Positions 52,093 through 60,284 of a stretch of 64,000 nucleotides of DNA are shown in pieces. Under the pieces are notes generated by a model, which was given only the letters and a program-made list of their open reading frames with translations, was not told the origin of the DNA and did not search any database. Positions within the stretch are counted from its first letter, which is position 1; each line of letters opens with the position of its first letter. A program made the position numbers and the translations under genes. Source of the stretch: CAYFJO01 sp964343305 (GTDB lineage: Bacteria > Planctomycetota > Planctomycetia > Pirellulales > Pirellulaceae); NCBI GenBank assembly GCA_964343305.1, contig CAYFJO010000005.1, positions 1 through 64,000 of the forward strand, read 5' to 3'.

Positions 52093-53943
52093 TCACACAT
52101 GAGCCATTAGTTTTTCGAGCCCGATGACGGGAAATTCGGGCGTGCTCTCGGTGGGTCGTTCGAGCACGCTGTCGATTAAATAGTATAACAACCGACGAAG
52201 TTCGTCAGGATTGATATCGTCCGCGATGGCTTCGGCGCGCTGTTGGTGTTTGTCGACAAGTCGTTGCGCCTTTTCAAAGACGCCCGCTTCGTTGTAAAGC
52301 TGCCGAACGCGGTTGACTCGGTAGTCCCTGGCTCGCGAATTGTCGGTGACTAGTGATTCAAGTTCTGCTTGTTTCTCTTCCGACAGGCCTTCGAGTGCGA
52401 GTGCCCACAGAACCGTTGGGCGACCACCAAGCGTGTCGCCGCCAGCGAGCAGCTTGTTGTTGTCGTCGCCGTCCCAGTCTTTCAAGTCGTTCAGAATCTG
52501 GAAGGCGACGCCGAGGTTTCGTGCGAAGCCCTTCATCGGCTGGATGTAATCCTCGGCCGGTCCGGCGAGTCGAACGCCGGAATAGAACGCCGCTTCGAAT
52601 GCAGGCGACGTTTTCAACGCGTAGATCTTCAACGCGTCGATGGGCTTCAGACGCTTGTTTTTCGAGTCACGCCACAACAGCTCGGCACCTTGTCCTTCGC
52701 ACAGTCGAGTGTGAGCGTCGGCCAGGCAATCGAGAATGTCGGCTACAACTTCGGCACCCAGCGCTTTCGATTCCCGGCTAACCAACCGGTATCCCATCCC
52801 GATCAAATAGTCGCCGACGTTGATCGCGGTCGGGACTCCGTGTTGCTTGTGCAGCGTCGCGTCGCCGTAACGAAACTGGTCATCGTCTTCAATGTCGTCG
52901 TGGACCAGCGATGCCTTGTGAAATGTCTCGATGGACATCGCCGCGCGTCGTACGGAGTCAGAGAAACTCGCGACGTGTTGCTCGCCATCGCCCGACGTTC
53001 CGTGGCCACCCGTCAGTGCGTCATAGACCGCGAGCGTGATGAAAGGACGCGAGTGCTTGCCGCCCTTGGACAAAAAGCCGTACGCGATCGCTTCCGTGCC
53101 GGCGATGGGATCAAGACCTCCGACTCCTTCGCCGTTGACTTCGGCAAGCCGGGGGCCGCCTCGGCTTCGCGGTGCGATACGGTCGAGGTTCACTGGCTCG
53201 AACATCCGTGCGGCGGCTCGCATCAAGTGGACGTAGCTCTGCGTTTGCTGGACGGGCTGAGTCTGCTCGACCTTGATCATGTCCCAGACCCAGTCTTCGT
53301 CGACCGACGTGTTGCGGCAATCGCTGGACAACAGCGGCACGGCCATGCAGGGAATGCCGGCAAGCAAGATCTTGTCGATCGCTTTTTCCAACACGTTTAA
53401 ACAGGCAACACCGACGATCGCGTCAACATAGCCGCTGACGATGATCTTCAACACGATCGGACTGCCTTCGGCGACAAGGACTTTGTAGCCCATCTCTTCG
53501 GTGATCGCGCGAAAGTCGGCGATGCTGCACGCGCCACATGTCTTGCAATCGAGTCCGACTTTATCGTAGTCGGCCGGACAACCTTCCGCGTGTTTCAAAC
53601 AATGCGGCAGCAAAAACAATCGCCGCTCGGGCGGGATCGCGGCCACCTGATCGCGCCAGAATTCGGTTGCAAACATGACCATTGTCCAGCCGACGAATCC
53701 CTGGGGATGTCCCATGTCGTCCAACAACTTGCGGACGATCTTTTCCATTTCGTCTTTGGACAAAGGTCGCGACTTGTCGAGCTTGGCCGCGACCGCTTGG
53801 CATTGCTGGCGGATTTCTTCGCGCAGGGCTTTCGAGTCTGGAACAATCTTGAGGTGAGACGTCTTGCGGCGACGGGTTCGGCGCTTGGACTCACCTTTTG
53901 TTTGGGCGATGATATCGGTCGCGTTTTCGGTGACGGTAGCCAA
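52093..53943 (-). CDS. DUF116-polyprenyl synthetase fusion
   Basis: A 616-residue two-domain protein starting at TTG (53943) with GAGGA seven bases upstream. A basic N-terminus (KRRTRRRKTSH) leads to a DUF116 domain with many cysteines: LLPHCLKHAEGCPADYD, VGLDCKTCGACSIADF and GVACLNVLEKA, probably a metal or Fe-S site. The C-terminal part (about residues 270-610) is a trans-prenyltransferase with the first aspartate-rich motif DDIEDDD and the second NDLKDWDGDD. It should make a polyprenyl diphosphate of unknown length. Fusion of these domains is unusual. It precedes the chorismate-lyase-like gene and follows the cyclase gene. Confidence 0.85.
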   Translation of the reverse strand: MATVTENATDIIAQTKGESKRRTRRRKTSHLKIVPDSKALREEIRQQCQAVAAKLDKSRPLSKDEMEKIVRKLLDDMGHPQGFVGWTMVMFATEFWRDQVAAIPPERRLFLLPHCLKHAEGCPADYDKVGLDCKTCGACSIADFRAITEEMGYKVLVAEGSPIVLKIIVSGYVDAIVGVACLNVLEKAIDKILLAGIPCMAVPLLSSDCRNTSVDEDWVWDMIKVEQTQPVQQTQSYVHLMRAAARMFEPVNLDRIAPRSRGGPRLAEVNGEGVGGLDPIAGTEAIAYGFLSKGGKHSRPFITLAVYDALTGGHGTSGDGEQHVASFSDSVRRAAMSIETFHKASLVHDDIEDDDQFRYGDATLHKQHGVPTAINVGDYLIGMGYRLVSRESKALGAEVVADILDCLADAHTRLCEGQGAELLWRDSKNKRLKPIDALKIYALKTSPAFEAAFYSGVRLAGPAEDYIQPMKGFARNLGVAFQILNDLKDWDGDDNNKLLAGGDTLGGRPTVLWALALEGLSEEKQAELESLVTDNSRARDYRVNRVRQLYNEAGVFEKAQRLVDKHQQRAEAIADDINPDELRRLLYYLIDSVLERPTESTPEFPVIGLEKLMAHV

Positions 53944-53967
53944 AGTTGTTTCCTCAGTGGTGCCGCT

Positions 53968-54028
53968 GTAGGACAGATTGCTAATCCGTCCGTGCTGCTG
54001 TGGTGGACGGATTAGCAATCCGTCCCAC
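53968..54028. repeat. GTAGGACAGATT double-hairpin palindrome
   Basis: The hairpins GACAGATT-GCT-AATCCGTC (one mismatch) and GACGGATT-AGC-AATCCGTC lie inside GTAG...CCAC ends. It lies 24 bases upstream of the prenyl synthase start, which explains the apparent N-terminal extension of that open frame. Confidence 0.85.
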
Positions 54029-54050
54029 ATGTTGGTTGAGTTTCGGCGAT

Positions 54051-55925
54051 TTAGGTAAGGTGTGCGGGTTCGGTTTTCGACTCCGAGCTTGGGTGGGACT
54101 GGCGTAGTGCCTGGCCCAGCGCCGAAACCGTGAAGATCAGTGGATAGAGCCTTTCATAATACCACAGCTTGGCGAAGTAAAAACCAATTGGCGAACATTC
54201 TCCGTGCTCGTTTCTTTCGACTTTACAGCATAACCACTCAAGTCCTTTGTTAATAGCATCTTGTGTCGACGGATCGTCGGCCGCGATGAGCAACGATTCG
54301 ATGGCGAGGGCCGTTTCTTCCACGCTGCTGGGGCCAGCACTCCGGCTGCTTGGAGCAGCCGGAGTGCTTATCTTGTTTGGATCAACTTGCCAATCTTCGA
54401 TTCCAAGTCCTCCGCCCCAACCTCCGTCGGGGTTTTGCGCTTGTCGCAACCAGTTTAAACCCCGTTGCATAACTTCGGAGCCTCTCTGCCCGTCGTCTCG
54501 ATAGGCCAACAGCACCTTGGCGGTGCCGTAGATCGGGTTCTCTTCGTCGGCGTGATCCTGGTTGCCGAACCAGAGTGCCAACCAACTTCCGTCGCTTTGC
54601 TGCTGACGATCGAGATAGTCGAAGCCGCGTCGAATTGCCGACTCGATTCGGTCGCTTTCGAATTCGTCCCGCCATACTTCGAGCGCACGAATGGCGTGAG
54701 CTGTTAAATCCGACCCGCTGCGGTCAAACGGCAACTTGCCCCATCCGCGGCAAAACGTTGGCCAACCACCATTTCGATTTTGCAAATGCAACAACCAATT
54801 CACGCTGTTGCGAGCCGCCTCGCGGATTCGAATTCGTGTGTCGTCGTCACAGTTCGACGCCGCCCAGTGTGCCAGCGCGAGCAGCGCTCCGGGTGTGTCG
54901 TCCGCGTCTGGAACGGCACCACTCAAGTCCGTCCAACCAAATCCACCAGGTTCCGCGCCCGTGAATGGATGAACTTCCGTGTGCTGACAGGAAAGGACCC
55001 AATCGATTAGTTCTTGGGAATCTTCTAGATCGGCGATTTGTTCGCCACCGCCCACCAGTGCGTTCATCGAAAGCGTTGTCGTCCAAGTTGCGAGGTTGGT
55101 ATCAATCGGCCAACTGCCATCCTCGCGCACGGACGACAACAAATACTTCACGCCGTTTCTTGCGACGGGGTGATCCGCCCTTCCGGTTCCAGCCAAAGCC
55201 ATCGTTACAAAACTAGTTAGCGGAGCCGCTTCGAGGTAGCCGCCGCTGGCAGGTTGCATTTTTTCTAACACACGCAGGCTTCGTCCGATCGACAACCATC
55301 GCACCAGCCGCGTGATCGGATTCCAAGGCTTGCGATGAAAATAAATCGCCTGGCCGATCGCCACCAGCGCGGGAATCGCGTAGCTGACCACTGGCATCTG
55401 CATCAGCCGGTACCATTTTTGCGGTACGCAGGCCGCTTCGAATGGCAACGACGACACTTCGCTCCACGGCACAAGACCCGCCAAGGCGCAGTTGGTCAAG
55501 ATCGGCACGGCGAATGTCTTGTCTTTGCCGTAACGTTGCCTAAGTCCGTCGATGCTGCCTTTCGCGTCGATGTACTTTTCCGCTCGCTCGATGGCTTCAG
55601 TGTGTTCACCGGCATGATCGGCGAGATGCAATGCCGCCACGACCAGCATCGTTGTGGCGATGTTGGAGTAACTTCGGTCGGTGTCGCCCCAGCCGCCGTC
55701 GGTGTTTTGTTGTGAGATGATCCAAGCGATGCCATCGTCGATTAACGTGTCGTAGTCGTTTGATTTCCGCTCGCGACGAACGAGCGACAAGGCGCTGACG
55801 GCGGTTGCTGTTGCCAACGAGGAACTTGCCAGTTCACCGATCCAATGGCCATTGGCCGTGCGCTCGGCAAGCAGATCGTTGCGGGCTCGTTCGTAGCAAG
55901 ATTGAAGTCGCGAAGAGTCGATCAT
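54051..55925 (-). CDS. Squalene-hopene-cyclase family class II terpene cyclase
   Basis: A 624-residue enzyme of normal family length. It has the opening GHWIGEL (residues 26-32), several QW repeats (for example QNTDGGWG at 73-80 and QQSDGSWLALWFGNQ), and the catalytic acid motif D340-A-D342-D343-T. It would cyclise a linear isoprenoid such as squalene; the exact substrate is open because no squalene-synthesis (hpnCDE) genes are seen here. Residues 520-530 (STPAAPSSRSA) are encoded exactly by a 33-base palindrome, in frame, in a surface loop after the last GGWG repeat. It is first in a four-gene minus-strand run with a prenyl synthase. Confidence 0.88.
   Translation of the reverse strand: MIDSSRLQSCYERARNDLLAERTANGHWIGELASSSLATATAVSALSLVRRERKSNDYDTLIDDGIAWIISQQNTDGGWGDTDRSYSNIATTMLVVAALHLADHAGEHTEAIERAEKYIDAKGSIDGLRQRYGKDKTFAVPILTNCALAGLVPWSEVSSLPFEAACVPQKWYRLMQMPVVSYAIPALVAIGQAIYFHRKPWNPITRLVRWLSIGRSLRVLEKMQPASGGYLEAAPLTSFVTMALAGTGRADHPVARNGVKYLLSSVREDGSWPIDTNLATWTTTLSMNALVGGGEQIADLEDSQELIDWVLSCQHTEVHPFTGAEPGGFGWTDLSGAVPDADDTPGALLALAHWAASNCDDDTRIRIREAARNSVNWLLHLQNRNGGWPTFCRGWGKLPFDRSGSDLTAHAIRALEVWRDEFESDRIESAIRRGFDYLDRQQQSDGSWLALWFGNQDHADEENPIYGTAKVLLAYRDDGQRGSEVMQRGLNWLRQAQNPDGGWGGGLGIEDWQVDPNKISTPAAPSSRSAGPSSVEETALAIESLLIAADDPSTQDAINKGLEWLCCKVERNEHGECSPIGFYFAKLWYYERLYPLIFTVSALGQALRQSHPSSESKTEPAHLT
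54336..54368. repeat. Perfect palindromic unit inside the cyclase coding sequence
   Basis: The 15-base arms (AGCACTCCGGCTGCT and complement) flank the loop TGG. The unit is 33 bases, begins at a codon boundary and adds eleven residues, so the reading frame is intact. Its stem and three-base loop match the intergenic units at 10737 and 43836. Confidence 0.9.
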
Positions 55926-56040
55926 GGTCTAGTACCGATGGTCATCGACGGCGTAAATCGTTACCGCCGAGTGTAAATGGACCATCTGGTGTTGTCGACC
56001 TTGTGTCGCGGCTGGAAGAGCCGTGGCACCATAGAATCGC

Positions 56041-56595
56041 TCAAGCCCAGTGTGTTTTGGATGAGTGCGATTGATAGGGCGAGTCGGATGGTTGAAGCAT
56101 TTGGTCTTCAGCCAGTCTTCTTTGTTGGTCGAGCACCCAGGTTTCGAGTCTTGTGTAGGTGGGCACCTGTGTGGCGATCGCAAACAGCATCAATCCCGCC
56201 AGCGTGATCGTTGCCCAGTGTCCTTCCTGGAGGTAGCCGAACAACAACAGAAATGCGGCCCCTTCAAGAATCGAGCAGCGGATCAGCGTTATCGCCTGAA
56301 AAATGGCGGTGAGTTTTCCGGCTTCGGTTTTCAATTGGTTGGGCAGTTTGGCTTGCTTAGATTGCTGGACAAGAATGGGACCGACGATCCGTGGCACAGC
56401 GATGCTGGCGATGACCGAGACCAGCGCGACCGCGAAACCGAGGTAGCTGATTTCACCGAGCGGGCCTGCTCGCGGGCTGAAGGCAAAGTGAATGACGCAG
56501 CCGGCGACGATCGTGCTCATGCAAAGTGCGCCAACGACGATTTGTGTGACCTTGGTGAGTGAGTTTAATTCGTTTTGTGATTCGTGGTCGAGCAT
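56041..56595 (-). CDS. Four-span membrane protein, unknown function
   Basis: A 184-residue protein with four hydrophobic segments (TQIVVGALCMSTIVAGCVI, YLGFAVALVSVIASIAV, then two between residues 105 and 145). A charged C-terminal helix (TRLETWVLDQQRRLAED) follows. GGAGA lies ahead of the chosen ATG at 56595. It lies 115 bases upstream of the cyclase gene and 44 bases downstream of the selenoprotein candidate, all on the minus strand. No domain is recognised. Confidence 0.6.
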   Translation of the reverse strand: MLDHESQNELNSLTKVTQIVVGALCMSTIVAGCVIHFAFSPRAGPLGEISYLGFAVALVSVIASIAVPRIVGPILVQQSKQAKLPNQLKTEAGKLTAIFQAITLIRCSILEGAAFLLLFGYLQEGHWATITLAGLMLFAIATQVPTYTRLETWVLDQQRRLAEDQMLQPSDSPYQSHSSKTHWA

Positions 56596-56639
56596 TGTTT
56601 GTCTCCGTGTAGGTCGCGCTCTGCGCGACAGAAACAGCA

Positions 56640-57029
56640 TTAGGAAAACCAGTTGAACGGCTTGCGCCACATCTGCCTGAGTCGGTCTTTTTCCATGTAA
56701 CCCGCCTTTTGCCGGATCACTTTGCCATCGATCACATAGACAAACGTGGGCAGCGCCCAAATGCCGTACTTCTCGCACAGGCTGGGGCGTTCATTGGCGT
56801 CGATGGATTGGATGCGAAAACCTTCTCGTTTTAGCTCGGCGACCGTCGAGTACATGGCCACGCACGCGCCTCACGAGGACGACGTGAAGAATAGCACTTT
56901 TCCCTTGGCGGTTTTGGGATCGACCTCTTGGCTCTCTTTGATTTGTTCATAGTTCATCGCCACGACAGCGACGATGGGTACCACGAACGCGGCCACGGCA
57001 ATCGAGAAGATCGATGTTTTTGGCATCAT
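56640..57029 (-). CDS. Thioredoxin-like protein with in-frame TGA at the redox site (candidate selenoprotein)
   Basis: Read through one TGA (56873-56871), the frame gives 129 residues. The start is ATG at 57029 with AAGGA six bases upstream, followed by a membrane anchor (FSIAVAAFVVPIVAVVAM). KGKVLFFTSSS then leads to codon 53 = TGA, then GACVAMYSTVAELKREGF, and the thioredoxin end YGIWALPTFVYVIDGKV with its cis-proline. The TGA stands where thioredoxins have the first Cys of CxxC, so the site would be UGAC. Coding quality is equal on both sides. A hairpin with a GGUC loop follows 26 bases after the TGA. Without recoding, translation could restart at GTG 56861, but that would lack the redox pair. 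A nonsense mutation is the alternative. Confidence 0.7.
56832..56852 (-). promoter_or_regulatory. Putative bacterial SECIS hairpin
   Basis: Downstream of the TGA, the transcript can form UACUCG-A-C / G-C-CGAG(C)UA with the apical loop GGUC. The loop begins 27 bases after the UGA, inside the range known for bacterial SECIS elements, and opens with GGU as in the E. coli fdhF element. The stem has one mismatch and one bulge, so support is moderate. Confidence 0.45.
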
Positions 57030-57103
57030 GAGAATCCTTGGCGGGTGAATGCGGATAGCATTTCAAACTTAGGCCATCACAAAGGACAGTCAAACAATTC
57101 GGA

Positions 57104-57232
57104 GAGGCTGTGAAAAAACTGAAGCGTCGGGAGAAGTCCACGTAGCCGAGTCTCTCCGAGACTCGGAATTCCGCAACTTTGTCGCGGTGTCAGTCTCGGA
57201 GAGACTGACCTACGTGATTTCTTCACAGCCTC
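57104..57232. repeat. Composite palindrome with two nested hairpins
   Basis: The outer ends GAGGCTGTGAA and TTCACAGCCTC are complementary. Inside, CACGTAG...CTACGTG (57139-57216) encloses hairpins CCGAGTCTC-TCC-GAGACTCGG and GTCAGTCTC-GGA-GAGACTGAC. The kinase remnant begins about 100 bases after it, so the element may mark the deletion edge. Confidence 0.85.
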
Positions 57233-57333
57233 GGAGTGTGGTGTGCCGTAGCCGCTCGCACTAGGTCCGACGGCATGGGGCGTTCCCTGATGTGATCGTG
57301 GCCTTGTTGCATGCAATTGGAACGTGTGAAAAA

Positions 57334-57483
57334 ATGCACGGTCGCAACAAATTTGAGGGCGGCACGGGTGCGGGATTGACCTTTTCTAAACAGATCGCAG
57401 AGAGACACGGCGGCAAGATTTGGGTAGAATCGACTGATGGAGAAGGAAGGGCCACTTATTTCACGATTCCAGCCGACACCTAG
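57334..57483 (+). pseudogene. 3' remnant of a histidine kinase gene
   Basis: The frame encodes MHGRNKFEGGTGAGLTFSKQ then IAERHGGKIWVES and YFTIPADT. This is the C-terminal end of a HATPase_c domain (G2 box and the conserved ERHGG-I-W-ES end). An extra glycine and GAG in place of GIG mark decay. No upstream frame gives the N-box or the H-box. The Rcp1-like regulator starts 14 bases later, so this may be the lost kinase partner. Confidence 0.65.
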
Positions 57484-57496
57484 GAAACGGTCGAGC

Positions 57497-57952
57497 ATGA
57501 GCATTGTTCAAGAATATCAAGCCATCTTGATCGTTGAAGACAGCCCGGAAGATTATGAAGCAACTCGTCGAGCGTTGATGAGAGCCGGTTTGCACAACGG
57601 CTTTCATCATTGCGAGGACGGCGACGAGGCTTTGGACTACCTTTATCATCGCGGCAAGTTCGAGGATCCCGCCAGGTCGCCGCGTCCGGGAATCATTTTG
57701 TTGGATCTGAATCTACCGGGAACCGACGGCCGGCAGGTGTTGGACATCATTAAGCAAGACGAGTTTCTGAAAGACATTCCGGTGATTGTGCTCACCACGT
57801 CCAACGACCCACGCGACATCGATTCCTGTTATAAATCGGGCGCAAACAGTTATGTCCAAAAGCCGGTCGGCTTGGACAACTTTATGGAGTCGATTCAACG
57901 GCTCCACGACTACTGGTTCGAAATCGTCGTCTATCCCAAGAATACTGATTGA
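57497..57952 (+). CDS. Rcp1-type single-domain response regulator
   Basis: A 151-residue CheY-like receiver. The acidic pair is in ILIVEDSPEDYEATRRAL, the phospho-acceptor is D70 in ILLDLNLPGTDG, and the switch Thr/Ser and Lys are in VIVLTTSNDP and VQKPVGL. The YHRGKFEDPARSPRP loop is typical of the Rcp1 (phytochrome-partner) type. It has no output domain, so it acts by protein contact. It follows a kinase remnant and precedes a REC-kinase gene on the same strand. Confidence 0.88.
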   Translation: MSIVQEYQAILIVEDSPEDYEATRRALMRAGLHNGFHHCEDGDEALDYLYHRGKFEDPARSPRPGIILLDLNLPGTDGRQVLDIIKQDEFLKDIPVIVLTTSNDPRDIDSCYKSGANSYVQKPVGLDNFMESIQRLHDYWFEIVVYPKNTD

Positions 57953-58024
57953 GTTTCCGCAAATTCGAGGTGATAAGAAAGCAGGCCCGCCGATACAACT
58001 AACCGCCATTCGGTAACGAGCAGA

Positions 58025-59134
58025 ATGAAAGAAACCCGGCGCATTTTGATTGTGGACGACAGCGCGGAAGACCGCGAGTCGTATCGACGGCTACTGCGTG
58101 AAGACTCGACCTACGAGTACGAGATTAGCGAGACGGATTCCGGGGAGGACGGCTTGGCAAGGTGCACAAGCGGCGAACCGGACTGTGTGCTGCTCGATTA
58201 TCATCTGCCAGACCTGGATGGTCTGGAGTTTTTGAATGAGCTGTTTGGCATGGAGTCGGATTCGCGAACGGCTGTGGTGATGCTGACCGGCGTGGGCAAC
58301 GCAACGGTTGCCGTGGAAGCAATGAAGAACGGCGCCCAGGAATACCTCGTCAAGGGCGAGTTTTCACAAAACGAATTCCAACGGGCGGTGGACAGTGCGA
58401 TTCAAAAGAATGAACTCATGATGGCGCTGGATCGTCAACGCGGAGAATTGGCCCGCAGCAATGAAGAGTTGTCGCAGTTCGCGTATGCAGCCGCTCACGA
58501 TTTGCAAGCGCCGCTGCGTCGCACGAAGGCGTTTTGCGAGCTTTTGCAGGCCAATTATTCCGGCCAGTTCGATGAAGAAGGCGAGGAGTATTTGCAGTTC
58601 ATCGTCCAGTGCACCAATCAGATGCAGGAGCTTGTCTCTGAACTCTTGGAGTATGGCCGGGCGGGAACGAGCCCGCGAAAACCCGCAGCGGTCCGCGGCA
58701 CCGAAGCGGTCGACGAGGCCATTTCGAATCTGGCGATCCAAATCGAGGAATGCAATGCCAACGTGACGCACGACGACTTGCCAGTCGTGGTGGCCGATCA
58801 CATCCAATTGGTTCAGGTGTTTCAAAACCTGCTTGGCAACGCCATCAAGTATCACGGCGATCGGACACCGGAAGTCAAAGTCAGCGCGAGCCAAGAGGGC
58901 ACGCTCGCACGATTCGCCGTCCAAGACAACGGCATCGGAATCGACCCGCAATATGCCGACCAAGTGTTTGCGGTTTTTCGCCGGTTGCACAGTGAAGACG
59001 AATACGCCGGCAGTGGAATTGGCCTGGCAACGTGCCGAAAAATTGTTCAGCGGCACGGCGGCACCATCTGGTTCGAGTCGCAGCCGGGAGAAGGAAGCAC
59101 GTTCTTTTTTACGATCCCGTTGAGTCATGATTGA
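58025..59134 (+). CDS. REC-histidine kinase
   Basis: A 369-residue protein with an N-terminal receiver (IVDDSAEDRESYRRLL, phospho-acceptor D58 in VLLDYHLPDLDG, VMLTGVG, LVKG). A short coiled coil leads to a HisKA region with H158 in AAAHDLQAPLRR. The HATPase_c domain follows (N-box QVFQNLLGNAIKYHG, G1 QDNGIGI, G2 AGSGIGLATC, ending ESQPGEGSTFFFTIP). No sensor or membrane span is present, so it is cytoplasmic and takes its input through the receiver. It starts 72 bases after the response regulator, which may be its partner. Confidence 0.9.
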   Translation: MKETRRILIVDDSAEDRESYRRLLREDSTYEYEISETDSGEDGLARCTSGEPDCVLLDYHLPDLDGLEFLNELFGMESDSRTAVVMLTGVGNATVAVEAMKNGAQEYLVKGEFSQNEFQRAVDSAIQKNELMMALDRQRGELARSNEELSQFAYAAAHDLQAPLRRTKAFCELLQANYSGQFDEEGEEYLQFIVQCTNQMQELVSELLEYGRAGTSPRKPAAVRGTEAVDEAISNLAIQIEECNANVTHDDLPVVVADHIQLVQVFQNLLGNAIKYHGDRTPEVKVSASQEGTLARFAVQDNGIGIDPQYADQVFAVFRRLHSEDEYAGSGIGLATCRKIVQRHGGTIWFESQPGEGSTFFFTIPLSHD

Positions 59135-59178
59135 GCGTCTGGGTTGTGGGAATCATGTGTTGACAGAAACGAGAATGA

Positions 59179-59249
59179 CCAAGCCCCAGTGACCAATGCC
59201 CATGTACCACTGCGATCGGCACTGTTGGTCATTGGTCATTGGGATTTGG
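59179..59249. repeat. CCAATGACC-type imperfect inverted repeat
   Basis: The arms around 59179-59199 and 59226-59249 pair imperfectly (AGTGACCAATG with CATTGGTCATT). It belongs to the same word class as 51244-51318. Confidence 0.5.
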
Positions 59250-59362
59250 ACATTCTAGCAACACGTTATTGAGATTCGACCAACGTCTACCACGCTTTGC
59301 ATTCGTCCAGTGAAAAGCCTATGCTGGACGGAAATAACCTCGTCGCGGAGCAAAAGATTCAC

Positions 59363-60271
59363 ATGCCAACTGCACTTGTCGTTGACGATTCCGCGATGGA
59401 CCGCAAGTTGATCGGTGGACTGATCGAGAAAGAAACGAATTGCGAAGTCAAATTCGCGGAACACGGCACCGAGGCCCTCGCCATGATCCAGCAGGCGGGG
59501 ATCGACATTGTCTTGACCGATCTTCAGATGCCGGAGATGGACGGACTCAACCTTGTCCAGGCGGTCCACCTCCAGTTTCCCCATTTGCCCGTGGTCATCA
59601 TCACTGGCAAGGGCAGCGAGGAACTCGCCACACAAGCCCTCGAAAAAGGCGCGGCAAGCTATGTTCCCAAGTCGCAACTGGCCGACGTGCTGCCAGAGAC
59701 GGTGGCCAATGTGTTGGCCATCTCGCGCGCCGATCGCAGCTATGCGTCTTTGATTGGCTGTATGAAACGAAACGAATTTTCGTTTGAGTTGACGAACGAC
59801 CCGGCTTTGATCGATCCGCTGGTCGACCTCGTCCAGCAAATGATCTCCGGCATTGGGCTTTGTGATGCCACCGAGCGAGTGCGTGCCGGGATCGCGGTCG
59901 AACAGGCGTTGCTGAATGCGTTGTTGCACGGTAATCTCGTGCTGACCGCCGAACAGTTGCAGCAAGCACGTCAGCGGATGGCGGAAGATGACGAGGACGC
60001 CTTTGATTTAGTGGAGCAGCGCTGTTCAATCTCGCCCTATCGCGACCGTCACATCTACGTCGACGTGGAGATTACCAGTGAATCAGCCAGCATCACGATT
60101 CGTGATGAGGGTCCGGGATTCAACACAGCATCCGTACCCGCGGCGGGCGATCCATCGGCACTCGAGCGCGAAGGTGGCCGGGGACTCGTCTTGATGCGAA
60201 CGTTCATGGACGAGGTCACGTTCAACGAGGACGGAAACGAAGTGACCCTGGTCAAACGAGCAACAGCGTGA
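59363..60271 (+). CDS. Receiver domain fused to an RsbW-like (anti-sigma) ATPase
   Basis: A 302-residue protein. Residues 1-120 are a receiver (MPTALVVDDSAMDRKLI, phospho-acceptor D53 in IVLTDLQMPEMDG, VVIITGKG, YVPKS). From about residue 140 a HATPase_c domain of the RsbW/SpoIIAB class follows: EQALLNALLHGNL (N-box), RDEGPGF (G1) and GGRGLVLMRTFMDEV (G2). The start at 59363 is taken because the paralogue at 60434 begins with the same MPT-VDDS phrase; upstream ATGs exist. It probably releases or phosphorylates a partner-switching target in response to phosphorylation. Confidence 0.86.
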   Translation: MPTALVVDDSAMDRKLIGGLIEKETNCEVKFAEHGTEALAMIQQAGIDIVLTDLQMPEMDGLNLVQAVHLQFPHLPVVIITGKGSEELATQALEKGAASYVPKSQLADVLPETVANVLAISRADRSYASLIGCMKRNEFSFELTNDPALIDPLVDLVQQMISGIGLCDATERVRAGIAVEQALLNALLHGNLVLTAEQLQQARQRMAEDDEDAFDLVEQRCSISPYRDRHIYVDVEITSESASITIRDEGPGFNTASVPAAGDPSALEREGGRGLVLMRTFMDEVTFNEDGNEVTLVKRATA

Positions 60272-60284
60272 GTGGCGATGTTGC

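Noticed and set aside
51980..52096. N-terminal extension of the chorismate-lyase-like frame up to an ATG at 52096
   Set aside because: The extension translates the palindrome at 52041-52092, and the GTG at 51979 has a good AAAAGGA site and begins the family's conserved region.
51344..54028. CRISPR array
   Set aside because: The palindromes differ in sequence and are not regularly spaced, no spacers of constant length are seen, and no cas gene is present.
53944..54030. ATG start at 54030 for the prenyl synthase gene
   Set aside because: Its first 23 residues are the translated palindrome; TTG at 53943 has GAGGA at correct spacing.
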